In this document: positions 1-9,333 of the stretch, piece by piece
Numbering within the stretch: the stretch's first letter is position 1
How the letters are laid out: every line of letters begins with the position of its first letter
Assembly: GCA_964581895.1 (NCBI GenBank)
Contig: CAZOPR010000012.1
Coordinates: 1 to 51,951, forward strand
Source of the DNA: Exilispira sp964581895
Lineage (GTDB): Bacteria; Spirochaetota; JAAYUW01
Direction of reading: 5' to 3'
Length of the DNA stretch: 51,951 nt
The notes under the pieces: model-generated
What the model saw: the letters and a program-made list of their open reading frames with translations, nothing else
Database searches by the model: none
What the model was told of the DNA's origin: nothing
Position numbers and translations under genes: made by a program

Positions 1-24
1 TAGCTAAGATTCGAGAATTATGGC

Positions 25-55
25 GATAAGAGATAAGAGATAAGAGATAAGAGAT
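25..55. repeat. 7-bp tandem repeat, four and a half copies
   Basis: Four perfect copies of GATAAGA followed by GAT. The repeat lies just downstream of the leftward promoter at 76-103, so it would be in the 5' leader of a gene that continues left of the window. The same words (gataa, agataat) dominate the 40-bp repeat at 10242-10401. Confidence 0.85.
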
Positions 56-75
56 TTCGCTTATTCATATTTATA

Positions 76-103
76 TTTATATATTATATTATTATTTTGT
101 CAA
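76..103 (-). promoter_or_regulatory. sigma-70-type promoter reading out of the window
   Basis: On the minus strand TTGACA (98-103) is followed after 16 bases by TATAAA (76-81). The only thing downstream inside the window is the GATAAGA repeat, so it probably drives a gene beyond the left edge. Confidence 0.5.
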
Positions 104-760
104 GTGTTATTTGAAAAAATTTTAAAATTTTTCTTATTTTTTAAATTTAAAAAACATTCTTATTTTCATTTTTATTTTCATTTTCAACTATTTTATCAAT
201 ATATTTTTTTTATTTTTATTTCTTTTTTTATTTTTTTTGATTTTTTCTTTTTTAATGTTTGATAAATATTTTTCCTTTTTTTTATTTTACTCTAATCAAA
301 TTTTTTTGTTTTAATCATATTTTTTAATTTAAATACTTTTTTTGCTGAAATAGGAGTGTTAAAAATGAAAATAATAATTATTATTTATTGAAATTATTTT
401 TATCTTATAATAAAATTGAGCAAGAATGAAATGCTAAATATAAATTGATTAAAACTTCATTTAAGTATAAATTTTTGAAATATCCGCTATAACTAAATAA
501 GCTTATTATCTTTCAAAATTTTTGATTAATTTTATTATTATTTTTTTTATTATTTCTTCTTCTTATCTGATAGGATTATTAATCTTGATCTATCGTTTTA
601 TTCTTACTTTTATTCTTATTTTTTAGCAATCTTAATGAATCTGGAAAATTTTTTGAAATAATTGAATAGTTCTTACTGGCATAAAAATTGCTCAATATGT
701 AGATATAACTTTATAATTATACAATTTTTTAAAATAGCAATTTATAACTAACATATTTCA

Positions 761-782
761 GGGTGGGTGGTGGGGCGGTCTG
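761..782 (+). repeat. G-rich dispersed repeat, copy 1
   Basis: A 22-base G-rich word, starting GGGTGGGTGG and ending GCGGTCTG, identical to 18518-18539. It has several closely spaced G runs and could fold as a G-quadruplex. It stands out sharply in surroundings that are almost all A and T. It lies in the same orientation as the other copy, beyond the 3' end of the TPR gene. Function unknown. Confidence 0.8.
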
Positions 783-954
783 GGCATATTAATTTTGGGG
801 GGAAATGAAGAAACAAAAAGAGAATATAAAAGGAAATAAAAAGGAAATATATAAATAAAGCAAAAGAAAAAATAAAAAGGCAAAAAAATAAAAAATAAAA
901 AGGGAAAAATGAAAAATAAAATATAAAAATAAAAAAATCTAAAAATTGACAGAC

Positions 955-3684
955 TTAAAAGATCATCTTTGGGAAATAGTTTTCATTATCCATCAAAAGA
1001 AGAGATCTTTTTACCTGTGGATGAAGAATATACATCGCATTAATATAGCTTTCAGCGTTGGATACTCTACCTGGGTAAATATAGTTATAAATCTCCTGAG
1101 ATTTTATAAATAATCGTAAGGCTTCAGATTCGTAATAAGGATTCTTTTTCTCTTTTGCTAAAAGGGCATAAGCAACACCTAAGTTATTGTATCCAACTGC
1201 AAGTTTTATTAATGCTTCCTGTCTTTTTGGGTTTTTTATTTCTCTATTTCTAAGCTGCCTTTCCATATTTTCCCAGTAGGATACATAATTTGCAAGGTAA
1301 CCTATCGCTAACTCTGGTTTGCCAAAATTGATATGAGAATTTCCAATTGCAAGTTTCAAATCTATGTTAGAAAGATGTTCAATTTCAAGTTGTAAAAAGG
1401 AAAATAAGGCTTCTTCATAATTTTTAAGATGATATTGAATCCATCCAACCATATATTTCTGGTAATCATTTGAAAAACCTAAACTTTGAGCCATATTGAA
1501 GTTACTTAGTGCTTGCTGGTATCTATTATAAAAGAAATAGTTTAGTCGTCCAATATTGTAATAAGCCTTAGCAAAGGATGGATTTTCCGAAATAGCCTTT
1601 TCAAAGTAAGTATAAGCCATAGTATCATCATTTTTATCATAATAAAGTTCGCCAATCTCATTTAAGATTTTATCAAATACCTTTTCATCTGTTTCTTTAT
1701 ATAAGCCAAGATTTATAATCTTTTCTGCCCTTAATAAACCCTGTAAAGCGACATCAGGCTGGTTCATCTTTTCAAAATAATGTGCATAAGGAAGATATAC
1801 CGGTGCAAAGTTAGGATTATACTTTATTATTTTATCAAATACATCTTTTGCTTCAAATGGTTGATTAACATCTAACAGAAATTCACTATATTTTGTAAAG
1901 ACAACTGGATCAACCATTTTTTTAAATCTTTTATCTATCTTTGAATATAAATCTGAAGCGGCATTGTAATTTTTTAGTATGACAAAATCATTTAACATTC
2001 TGACATAATAGTTAAAATCTGGTTGAAAATGTCTTAATCCTTCTGAATATATGTTTATCGCTTCTTGATATTCTTCAAACATCTCGTATCTTTTTGCAAT
2101 TGCTATATATGTATCTGGAATGTTTACAAATTTTTTATCTGCCAATAGATCTTCAAGAACATTAAATGCTCTTGATTTATTTTTATCTCCTCCTCTTGCT
2201 AAATAAATATCTGAAAGCAATTCGTAAAAGGAAAGACTATAAGGCCAAACATTTTTCCCTCTTAATGCTATTTGCTCCGCTTGATCTAAGTAATTACGCT
2301 CTAAGAGTAGCCTTCCAAAGATTAGATAGTATTTTTCAAACTTTCTCATTGAAGCTGCTCTATTAAAATTTTGCATTGCAACTTCAACATTGTTTTCTTT
2401 TTCAAGAACATTTATTGCGATTTTATAATAATTTTGGGCTTGGTTTGGTATTATAAAAAATTGGAAGATTATTACAAATAGTACAATTGAAAGAATTGTT
2501 ATGGCACTAATCCATTTTATATATGGAAGCAACTTTTCTGTTAATGTAGGTATATATACCTTTTCTTCTGGTGTTAAATGGTAGGACAAATCAATATTCA
2601 AAGTGTTTTTTAAGTATTCCATGACTGCTTTCCAATGTACATTGTTGGAAAGCAAATCAATAAGACCTTCAAGTTCGTTTGGGGAAAGAGCATCATTTAA
2701 TATTAGATTTTTTATTTCATTTGATAGCCAAGGTGGATAATTTTTTAATGTGTTTATTATTATATGTATATCTTCATCTGAGATTTCTATGTTTGAATAG
2801 TCAGCATGTGGTTTTTCATGTTCCATTCCTGTTTCAATAGGCATTCCACTTGCAGCAAGTGAAAGATCTATAAATTCTTCAGGAATTTCGACATTTTCTT
2901 CTTCTGGTTTTTCTTTTTCTTCTATGGGTGTTTCTTCAAATTCTGTAGCTTCAAATTCTTTTTCTGCTTCTTCTGTTTTTGTTGTTTCTTCTAAAGGAAG
3001 TTCGCCAAATTCAGCAGCAGCAGGTTGTTCGAATTCTTCACTAAAAGCTTCAGGACCTTCACCAAAACCAGAAAAATCAAATTCCTCTGCTGATGGAAGC
3101 TCAGAAGGTTCTTCTTCTTTTTCAGGTATTTTCGTTTTTGCCTTAGTTTTTTCTTTAGTTGCTTTTTCTTCTACTATTTTTTCTTCTACTGGTTGTTTTT
3201 CGAAAGCCAATGGCTCTTCTAAACCTTGTAAACCTTCTAAACCTTCAAATTCTATCCCTTCAAGACCACCAATTTCTTCTTCAACTTCTTCTTTTTTCTC
3301 TTCTTTTTTTGTTTCTTTTTTTTCTTCTTTAATTTCTTCTTTAGTTTCTTCAAAAACAGGCTCTTCAAGGGAAGGTTTTTCTACAGTTTCTTCTAGATTT
3401 AATTCTTCTGGGATCTGTTCTAATTTTGATTCTTCCTCAGGAATTTCCTCTAATTTGGATTCTTCTTCTGGAATTTGCACTCCAATTGCTTTAAGGTCCT
3501 CCCCTAATATAGAATCTAGATCTAAATCTAAAGAAGATTCTCCTTCTGTTATATCCGAAAGGATTTCTTTATCTACTGCAGAAATAAGAGATTTTTCACC
3601 TTCGACAATCTGCTCTAACTCGTCAAAGGTTCCCTCTCCGAAGTGTTCGATGGTTTTTAAGATTTTATTTATATCTTTTGCCAT
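955..3684 (-). CDS. flcA: TPR membrane protein, FlcA-like flagellar collar protein
   Basis: 909 aa. Residues 1-300 are highly acidic with Glu/Lys repeats, including two tandem ten-residue units IPEEESKLE(E/Q) near 71-90. A conserved helical block follows (about 301-375), then one membrane helix at about 391-413 and a long run of tetratricopeptide repeats to the C-terminus. This order (acidic N-terminus, helical block, one membrane helix, TPRs) is what I recall for the spirochaete periplasmic flagellar collar protein FlcA, which helps stator assembly around periplasmic flagella. The TPR part is then expected in the periplasm and the acidic part in the cytoplasm. It is divergent from kdtA. No flagellar genes are adjacent, so the assignment rests on domain order and remembered similarity; a generic TPR protein is the alternative. 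Confidence 0.6.
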   Translation of the reverse strand: MAKDINKILKTIEHFGEGTFDELEQIVEGEKSLISAVDKEILSDITEGESSLDLDLDSILGEDLKAIGVQIPEEESKLEEIPEEESKLEQIPEELNLEETVEKPSLEEPVFEETKEEIKEEKKETKKEEKKEEVEEEIGGLEGIEFEGLEGLQGLEEPLAFEKQPVEEKIVEEKATKEKTKAKTKIPEKEEEPSELPSAEEFDFSGFGEGPEAFSEEFEQPAAAEFGELPLEETTKTEEAEKEFEATEFEETPIEEKEKPEEENVEIPEEFIDLSLAASGMPIETGMEHEKPHADYSNIEISDEDIHIIINTLKNYPPWLSNEIKNLILNDALSPNELEGLIDLLSNNVHWKAVMEYLKNTLNIDLSYHLTPEEKVYIPTLTEKLLPYIKWISAITILSIVLFVIIFQFFIIPNQAQNYYKIAINVLEKENNVEVAMQNFNRAASMRKFEKYYLIFGRLLLERNYLDQAEQIALRGKNVWPYSLSFYELLSDIYLARGGDKNKSRAFNVLEDLLADKKFVNIPDTYIAIAKRYEMFEEYQEAINIYSEGLRHFQPDFNYYVRMLNDFVILKNYNAASDLYSKIDKRFKKMVDPVVFTKYSEFLLDVNQPFEAKDVFDKIIKYNPNFAPVYLPYAHYFEKMNQPDVALQGLLRAEKIINLGLYKETDEKVFDKILNEIGELYYDKNDDTMAYTYFEKAISENPSFAKAYYNIGRLNYFFYNRYQQALSNFNMAQSLGFSNDYQKYMVGWIQYHLKNYEEALFSFLQLEIEHLSNIDLKLAIGNSHINFGKPELAIGYLANYVSYWENMERQLRNREIKNPKRQEALIKLAVGYNNLGVAYALLAKEKKNPYYESEALRLFIKSQEIYNYIYPGRVSNAESYINAMYILHPQVKRSLLLMDNENYFPKMIF

Positions 3685-3802
3685 TTTTTGTTACTTGTTT
3701 TTAAAGTTATTTTTTTATTTTTCGTCATCATCCATCTTCTCATTAGGAAATTAATATTTTTGCTTGAAATAAACCAATTAATATATATCTTTATTTAAAG
3801 AA

Positions 3803-5251
3803 ATGAAAAGACAAAAATTAAAAATTTTTCGTTATTTTTTTCTTTTTTTCCTTTTTCTTTTATCAATCTTTATTATTCCGATTTTCATAATAATAGATAC
3901 CTTTTTTAATATTAAAAGATCTGATAAACAAAGATATTTCAATGAAAGGTTCAACCTTTTTTTAATATTCAAAAATATATTAAATTATAAAAATTTCATT
4001 TATAAGAAAGATTTACCATTTTTTATTTGCGTTGCAACTTCTGCAGGTGAGATTTCTACAATTGAGACATTATTCGAATCAACTAAGGTGAACCTTTTAA
4101 TATTTACAACTTCCATAACAGGAAGAGATAAAAAACTAAATTTATATAATTCTAAGATTTTTTATCTTCCTTTGCCAAATATTTTTTATTTAACTCTTAT
4201 TTTTTTTATATTTAAGCCAGATTATATTATATTTTTAGAACATGAATTCTGGCCTTCTTATTTTATTACAACTTTTCTTTTAAGTATTCCAATAATAACC
4301 TTGCAAGTTCGACCTTCCTTATTTAAATCTAAGTTATCTTCAATTTTTTATATAAATTTATTAAAATTTTCCAGTCTAATCTTTTTAACTGAAAATAAAG
4401 GAAAATATCCTAAAAATTTTCCTTTTAATAAAGTCAAAATAGATAATGTGGATATAAAAACATTAAAAAAAGTGGATGAAAAAATAAGTAATCTCAAAAT
4501 TTCGATTCTTTTTGCTTCTACGCATAAAGAAGAAGAAGATATTTTCTTTGATTCTATTAAATTTCTTAAAGAAAAATTTTTAACTTTTGATAAAGAGCTG
4601 GATTTTTTGATTTTTCTTGTGCCAAGACATCCGAGCCGAAGTAAGGAAATTCAAGAAAATGCATATAAAAAAGGGATTAAATCTATATTTTACTCAAAGA
4701 TAAAAGATGAAATCAAAATTTTATTTGAAGATTTAGAATCAAGCCCAAAAAAGCAAAAGCCAAATTTGGATAAAGCACTTTCTGAACTTATAAACAAGAT
4801 CAATACTATAGAATTTGAAGATTCAAATAATATTAAAATAAATAAAGAAGAGCCTTTTATAATAATAGTAGATCAATTTGGAGTCCTTGATTATCTTTAT
4901 AAATATTCGAAAGTCGCAATTGTTGGTGCAACATTTGCCAAGCTAGGTGGAGGACATAACATATATGAACCTTTATTAAAAGAATGTTTTGTTATTGTAG
5001 GTCCATATTTATACAATATGCTTAATATTTTTGAAAATGCAGAAAGACTTAATATAGCCTTTAGGATCAATAATGATTTTAATCTGTTATCTGAAAAGAT
5101 ATATCAAGCCTGGGTAATTTCTACACAATTACAAAACAAAAAAGGGAATCCTGATTTTACAGATTCCCCATTTGAAAAATTATATCTAAGTCAAATAATT
5201 TTTAAGCAACATCTTCTTGATGAAATTCTGAAAGTTTCTTGCAATTCATAA
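3803..5251 (+). CDS. kdtA: 3-deoxy-D-manno-octulosonic acid transferase
   Basis: 482 aa, GT30 family. It transfers Kdo from CMP-Kdo to lipid A precursor at the inner face of the cytoplasmic membrane. An N-terminal membrane anchor (about 10-33) is followed by the family's ATSAGE block (catalytic Glu about residue 83), LEHEFWPS (about 145-152), PRHPSR, and the C-terminal GGGHNIYEPLL donor-site segment. The protein is longer than the usual ~420 aa because of a Lys/Glu-rich insertion around residues 300-350. The start is the ATG at 3803 after a weak AAAG. The last 50 bp overlap the 3' end of the convergent sigma-factor gene. Its presence implies a Kdo-containing glycolipid, which many host-associated spirochaetes lack. 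Confidence 0.85.
   Translation: MKRQKLKIFRYFFLFFLFLLSIFIIPIFIIIDTFFNIKRSDKQRYFNERFNLFLIFKNILNYKNFIYKKDLPFFICVATSAGEISTIETLFESTKVNLLIFTTSITGRDKKLNLYNSKIFYLPLPNIFYLTLIFFIFKPDYIIFLEHEFWPSYFITTFLLSIPIITLQVRPSLFKSKLSSIFYINLLKFSSLIFLTENKGKYPKNFPFNKVKIDNVDIKTLKKVDEKISNLKISILFASTHKEEEDIFFDSIKFLKEKFLTFDKELDFLIFLVPRHPSRSKEIQENAYKKGIKSIFYSKIKDEIKILFEDLESSPKKQKPNLDKALSELINKINTIEFEDSNNIKINKEEPFIIIVDQFGVLDYLYKYSKVAIVGATFAKLGGGHNIYEPLLKECFVIVGPYLYNMLNIFENAERLNIAFRINNDFNLLSEKIYQAWVISTQLQNKKGNPDFTDSPFEKLYLSQIIFKQHLLDEILKVSCNS
5138..5169 (-). terminator. intrinsic terminator inside kdtA for the sigma gene
   Basis: On the minus strand a hairpin with GGGAATC/GATTCCC arms (5162-5168 and 5144-5150), extended by two pairs past a bulge, is followed by a run of six T. 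It lies about 33 bp beyond the stop of the minus-strand sigma gene, within the coding sequence of convergent kdtA. The orientation of the T-run fits termination of the sigma gene and not of kdtA. Confidence 0.65.
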
Positions 5252-6194
5252 TTTTTTGCAATGCTCTTTTTTCTATCTGTCTAATTCTTTCTTTAGTAAG
5301 ATTAAATCTTTTTCCGATTTCTAAAAGAGACATCTCTTTTCCATCATATAAACCAAATCTTAGTTTAATTATTTTCTTTTCTTTATCAGAAAGAGAAGAA
5401 AGAGCAGTATTTACAATATCCTTTATATCCATTTTTAATGCCATATCTAACGGGGTTTCAGAGTTATCTGGAATGATATCTCCAAAAACAGCATTGTCTG
5501 AAACAGGCATATCAAGACTCTCAATTTCCGAAGAAGCATTTATAATTGTAGTTACTTTATCATCGCTGATATTAAGCTTTTCTGCAATCTTCTTTATTGA
5601 AATATTTTCACCATCATTCATAAGAGAATCCCCAGCCTTTTCAACCGCGAAAAGAGTACTTACCTGATTTAAAGGTAGTCTTATTGTTCTTGTTTTTTCA
5701 GATAATGCTTTCATTATTGATTGTCTAATCCACCAAACGGCATAAGAAATAAAATGATTGCCAGTATCAGGGTCAAACCTTTCAACTGCATTCAGTAAAC
5801 CTATATTGCCTTCTGCTATAAGATCCATCAAAGACATCCCTTGATTTTGATACTGTTTTGCAACTGAAACTACAAATCTTAAATTAGCAGAAACTATCTT
5901 TTCTTTTGCTTTTTCATCACCATTTTTAGCCTTTTTAGCAAGTTCAATTTCCTCTTCGCGAGTTAAAAGCGGTATTTTTTTGATATCCTGTAGATATGCT
6001 CTTAGAAGATAATCTTTATCATCATTTGATGAAACATTATTTTCAACATATTGAATTTCTTTTTCATTTTCTTTATCTTCAAAATCAAGGTAATTATCAA
6101 AATAGTTATTATAATCAATCATATAATTAGTATATGAATGACCATTTTCATAATCTAATTCATCTAACTTTACAGCTGTTTCTTCTTTTATCAT
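5202..6194 (-). CDS. RNA polymerase sigma-70 factor (RpoD/RpoS group)
   Basis: 330 aa. After an acidic N-terminus of about 65 residues come region 1.2 (YLLRAYLQDIKKIPLLT), region 2 with the core-binding and -10 segment (ending in YAVWWIRQSIMKA), region 3, and region 4 with the HTH segment EIGKRFNLTKERIRQIEKRAL that reads the -35 box. All regions are intact. The length suits a group 2 (RpoS-like) factor or a compact primary sigma; housekeeping RpoD is usually longer because of region 1.1 and the non-conserved region, both absent here. Perfect TTGACA/TATAAT promoters in the window fit a factor of this type. Its 3' end overlaps kdtA by 50 bp, and its terminator lies within kdtA. Confidence 0.85.
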   Translation of the reverse strand: MIKEETAVKLDELDYENGHSYTNYMIDYNNYFDNYLDFEDKENEKEIQYVENNVSSNDDKDYLLRAYLQDIKKIPLLTREEEIELAKKAKNGDEKAKEKIVSANLRFVVSVAKQYQNQGMSLMDLIAEGNIGLLNAVERFDPDTGNHFISYAVWWIRQSIMKALSEKTRTIRLPLNQVSTLFAVEKAGDSLMNDGENISIKKIAEKLNISDDKVTTIINASSEIESLDMPVSDNAVFGDIIPDNSETPLDMALKMDIKDIVNTALSSLSDKEKKIIKLRFGLYDGKEMSLLEIGKRFNLTKERIRQIEKRALQKIMNCKKLSEFHQEDVA

Positions 6195-6423
6195 CTTAAC
6201 CTCCCAAATTCATAAAAAATTGTTGGGAAACAAACTGCTTTAATTATTGCAATTTTTATGCCATATATTGCTAATAGATATAAATTTAAGTAGAATAAAT
6301 CTGACTTAGGTCTGATTTAAGATAATAAAGATTAGTTAAACTGAAGAAAAAAATGTTTATAATTCTTTATTCTAATTTTTATTTTAAGGAAAATTTAATT
6401 CTCAATTTAATTTTATGTGTATT

Positions 6424-6900
6424 TTATATACATTCGAGATTACAAATTACCCAGCAATATCCATAATTTTTCTTGAAACCACCTTCTGTTCTTTTACCTT
6501 TTATATTTATTTTGGCATCTGGAAATGATTTTTGCAAATTCTCTATAATTTTATCCTTAATAGGAGCAATTTTTACCTTATCAATAATTAAAACTATATC
6601 TATATTAATTATTTTGTATTTTTGACCAATCAAACTTAAAGTTTTTTCTAACAATTTTTCAGAAGAGTAATTTTTATACATTTTATCTGAATCTGGAAAA
6701 AGTTGTCCAATATCCTTTCCAATAGCATAAGAAGATATTGCATCTATTATTGCATGAATCAAAATATCTCCATCAGAGTTAGCCAAAAATCTATGCTTTT
6801 CATCTACCAAAACGCCGCCAATATAAAGTCCTTTTATTTTTTTACCAATCCTTTTGACTATTTTATGGACATCAAACCCTATTAAAGAAATATTTTGCAT
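6424..6900 (-). CDS. ispF: 2-C-methyl-D-erythritol 2,4-cyclodiphosphate synthase
   Basis: 158 aa, the usual single-domain length. It closes CDP-methylerythritol 2-phosphate to the cyclodiphosphate in the MEP isoprenoid pathway, as a cytoplasmic trimer. Visible family motifs: GFDVH near the N-terminus (metal-binding Asp and His), SDGD..IHAIIDA (second metal His), DIGQLFPDSD, and the C-terminal KGKRTEGG. The ATG at 6900 is preceded by AAGGAGA. It is the last gene of a dapD-hisC-ispF series on the minus strand. IspD, often adjacent or fused, is not in the window. Confidence 0.9.
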   Translation of the reverse strand: MQNISLIGFDVHKIVKRIGKKIKGLYIGGVLVDEKHRFLANSDGDILIHAIIDAISSYAIGKDIGQLFPDSDKMYKNYSSEKLLEKTLSLIGQKYKIINIDIVLIIDKVKIAPIKDKIIENLQKSFPDAKINIKGKRTEGGFKKNYGYCWVICNLECI

Positions 6901-6987
6901 TTATCTCCTTCTCAAAATTATTTGTTTTATTTGATTATTAAAATAATTTAATTATTACAATAATATCTATTTGGGTTCTATCACTTA

Positions 6988-8103
6988 TTATTTTTTTTCT
7001 TCAAAAAACTTACTTATAATACTTAAAAACAATCCTGTTTCTTCACCATTTGTAGTTGTTACTCTTAAAGAGTTTTTTAAGTATTTTGATGACACATTTC
7101 GAATAGATACTTCATTTTTTAAAAGAAAATCATAACAATTCTTCATCCTCTCTTCGCTATCAAAGCTAAATAATAAAAAATTTGTATTAGATTTATACAC
7201 TTTTGAAATATAGCCTTTTTCTTTGTATTCTTTTAATTTCTCATAGATATATTGTCTATTTTCAATTATCTTTTCTCTTACCTTTGAAATTTCATCTTTC
7301 TTTTCTAACAATAACTTACCAATCTCTATACTAAATTGTGATACAGGGAAAACTGGAAAAACTTTTTTAAGCTGTGAAGTTACATAGCTATTAGATACAA
7401 GATATCCTAATCTTAAACCAGGAGATAAAAACCCTTTTGAAAAAGTTCGTAAAACTATGAGGTTTTCAAACTCATTTAAAAGTGGAATCATTGTTTTTTC
7501 AAGACAAAATTCAATATATGCCTCATCTATTATTATCAGTTTATCTTTAAGTTTTTGTGTAACATAAATCATATCTGATAAAGGGAAAAGTGTTCCTGTT
7601 GGATTATTCGGATTTGTAAATATTATGGCTTTGACATCTTTTCTTTTCCCTATCTTTACTAATCTTTTAACATCAATGCTATATTCATTATCTAACTTTA
7701 CATTTTCAATTAGAGGTAATTCTATAAATGAAAGGCCTACAGATTCACCATAGTTTTTATAGTCTGGATATGTTGGAACATTAACGACGATTTTTGCATT
7801 TTTTTCATTTATAGCAATGAAAAGCATATATAATAGTTCATCAATACCATTTGCAATAAGAATCTGCTGCTCTGAATTTACCTTGCAATAATCTTTTAAG
7901 GAAGTTAAAAATGAAAACACAAAATCAGATGTGGGATATTTTTCTATCCTTGCATTTAATATTTTTTCTTTTTCAAAATCACTTAAAAGTGATATACCAG
8001 AAATATATGATTCATTTAATGCTAATGTTATCTTTTTTCTTTCAACAAAGATCTTATTTTCACTTTTCTTTGCAAGATCTTTTCTGAAATATTTTTTAAT
8101 CAT
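6988..8103 (-). CDS. hisC: PLP aminotransferase, HisC-like
   Basis: About 371 aa from the ATG at 8103, which has GAGTG eight bases upstream; a TTG four codons earlier is possible but less likely. Fold type I aminotransferase of the histidinol-phosphate branch: NPNNPTG, IIDEAYIEF (Asp that contacts the PLP ring nitrogen) and TFSKGF with the PLP-binding Lys, followed by LRLGYLVS. HisC interconverts histidinol phosphate and imidazole-acetol phosphate. The gene follows dapD by about 50 bp and no other his gene is present, so a role as N-succinyl-diaminopimelate aminotransferase (DapC) in lysine/peptidoglycan synthesis is a reasonable alternative. The family call is firm, the substrate is not. Confidence 0.75.
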   Translation of the reverse strand: MIKKYFRKDLAKKSENKIFVERKKITLALNESYISGISLLSDFEKEKILNARIEKYPTSDFVFSFLTSLKDYCKVNSEQQILIANGIDELLYMLFIAINEKNAKIVVNVPTYPDYKNYGESVGLSFIELPLIENVKLDNEYSIDVKRLVKIGKRKDVKAIIFTNPNNPTGTLFPLSDMIYVTQKLKDKLIIIDEAYIEFCLEKTMIPLLNEFENLIVLRTFSKGFLSPGLRLGYLVSNSYVTSQLKKVFPVFPVSQFSIEIGKLLLEKKDEISKVREKIIENRQYIYEKLKEYKEKGYISKVYKSNTNFLLFSFDSEERMKNCYDFLLKNEVSIRNVSSKYLKNSLRVTTTNGEETGLFLSIISKFFEEKK

Positions 8104-8153
8104 TTTTACACTCAATATAACTTTTTCTTTATTTAAGCAAAGCTATCAAAATC

Positions 8154-8999
8154 CTAAAAATCATGCAAAATATCATTTAAATCTACTTTTGATGGGTCTT
8201 TTAGTTGATCTCTATATTTTATTATTAATGGAACCTGAATAAAATAGCTATCTTTTTCACCCTTTTTCTGTCTTCCCCCAGGAATTACAATAGCATTTTC
8301 TGGTACTTCCTTATTGTAAACTTTATTGCTAATTATATCAACTATCGGAGTGGAACCATTAATAATAGTACCAGTACCTATTATAGCCCCTTTTCTTACA
8401 ATAACACCTTCATAGATACCGCAGTTGCCACCTACAAAAACATTGTCTTCGATTATCACTGGCCTTGCCACAACAGGTTCGAGAACACCACCTATGATAG
8501 TGCCAGCAGAAATATGACAATTTTTGCCAATTTGAGCACAACTTCCAATCAACGCCAGTGAATCAACCATACTTTTCTCATCGATGTATGCTCCTACATT
8601 AATGAATGAAGGTGGCATAACCACAGTACCCTTACCAACAAATGCGCCTTTCCTTAAAACGGAACCTGGCAAAAAACGAAAATTACCATCACTTCCTCTA
8701 TACTCAAACTTATCGAGATAGACAATACTGTTTTCTTTCCACTTTTTAATTTTACCATACTTAAAAAACAATAAAATAGCTTTTTTAACCCATTCATTAA
8801 TGATATACTGGGTTTCTTTTTTATCAACAACTCTTATCAAGCCCAACTCTAAAAAGTTTAATAATTTTTTAATATATCTTAAAAGTTCTTTCTCTGAAAA
8901 AGGCTTTTTTTCTTCTTCCAAAATTAAAAAACTTTCAATTTTTTCTTTAAGATTTGAAATTTGCTTATCATTATCTTTACTTTTTCTAATCACGCCCAT
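8154..8999 (-). CDS. dapD: tetrahydrodipicolinate N-succinyltransferase
   Basis: 281 aa from the ATG at 8999, chosen over an upstream in-frame start at 9038 because AAAGGA lies at the right distance. It uses succinyl-CoA to acylate tetrahydrodipicolinate in the succinylase branch of the diaminopimelate pathway, which feeds peptidoglycan and lysine. A helical N-terminal domain (about 1-110) is followed by a left-handed beta-helix of hexapeptide repeats (FRFLPGSVLRKGAFVGKG onward) and the C-terminal block PGGRQKKGEKD typical of DapD. First gene of the dapD-hisC-ispF series. Confidence 0.9.
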   Translation of the reverse strand: MGVIRKSKDNDKQISNLKEKIESFLILEEEKKPFSEKELLRYIKKLLNFLELGLIRVVDKKETQYIINEWVKKAILLFFKYGKIKKWKENSIVYLDKFEYRGSDGNFRFLPGSVLRKGAFVGKGTVVMPPSFINVGAYIDEKSMVDSLALIGSCAQIGKNCHISAGTIIGGVLEPVVARPVIIEDNVFVGGNCGIYEGVIVRKGAIIGTGTIINGSTPIVDIISNKVYNKEVPENAIVIPGGRQKKGEKDSYFIQVPLIIKYRDQLKDPSKVDLNDILHDF

Positions 9000-9333
9000 A
9001 TTTGTTCCTTTATCTTCATTGAAATATATTATTAACAAATAAAACTATCGATAATTAAAACAATTAAGCCTTATAAATAGTTCCTTCAAAAATATAATTA
9101 AATATACCTGACATAAATAATAGAAATATAACTAAAAAAATACCTCAATAAATATTTTTAAAATAATTTACCTATCATAAAATAATTTTCTCAATCAAAA
9201 GGTAACAGAATTTTGTAACTTATCAAATTTCTTAAAATTGCATTTTTCGCTTTTTATGTATTAATAGTAAAAAAAATAAAAAATATTACAAAAAAATAGA
9301 AAATTTTTTAAGAAATTTGTTAAAGAGGTGAAA
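9000..9333. other. intergenic region with 14-bp inverted repeat
   Basis: No gene. The two arms 9224-9237 and 9306-9319 are perfect 14-bp inverted copies separated by 68 bp of A/T; the right arm ends five bases before the AGAGG ribosome-binding site of the transketolase gene. A transcript containing both arms could fold a stem next to the start. The region must also hold divergent promoters for dapD and the transketolase genes, but I see no clear -35/-10 pair. Confidence 0.6.

Larger units (their letters stand above)
1..954. other. AT-rich stretch without an intact gene
   Basis: No open reading frame of credible length on either strand. It contains the 7-bp tandem repeat at 25-55, a leftward promoter at 76-103, one copy of the G-rich dispersed repeat at 761-782, and a purine-rich run at about 795-945 just past the 3' end of the TPR gene. 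At 365 an ATG follows an AGGAGTG ribosome-binding site by a few bases and starts a short hydrophobic peptide (MKIIIIIY) that ends at a stop; the same frame continues with coding-like words broken by further stops to about 500. This may be a decayed gene for an exported protein, but the evidence is weak. Confidence 0.5.

Noticed and set aside
2924..3754. Long rightward frame (276 codons) opposite the FlcA-like gene
   Set aside because: Ser/Phe-rich mirror of the Glu/Lys-rich minus-strand coding sequence; no ribosome-binding site or domain.
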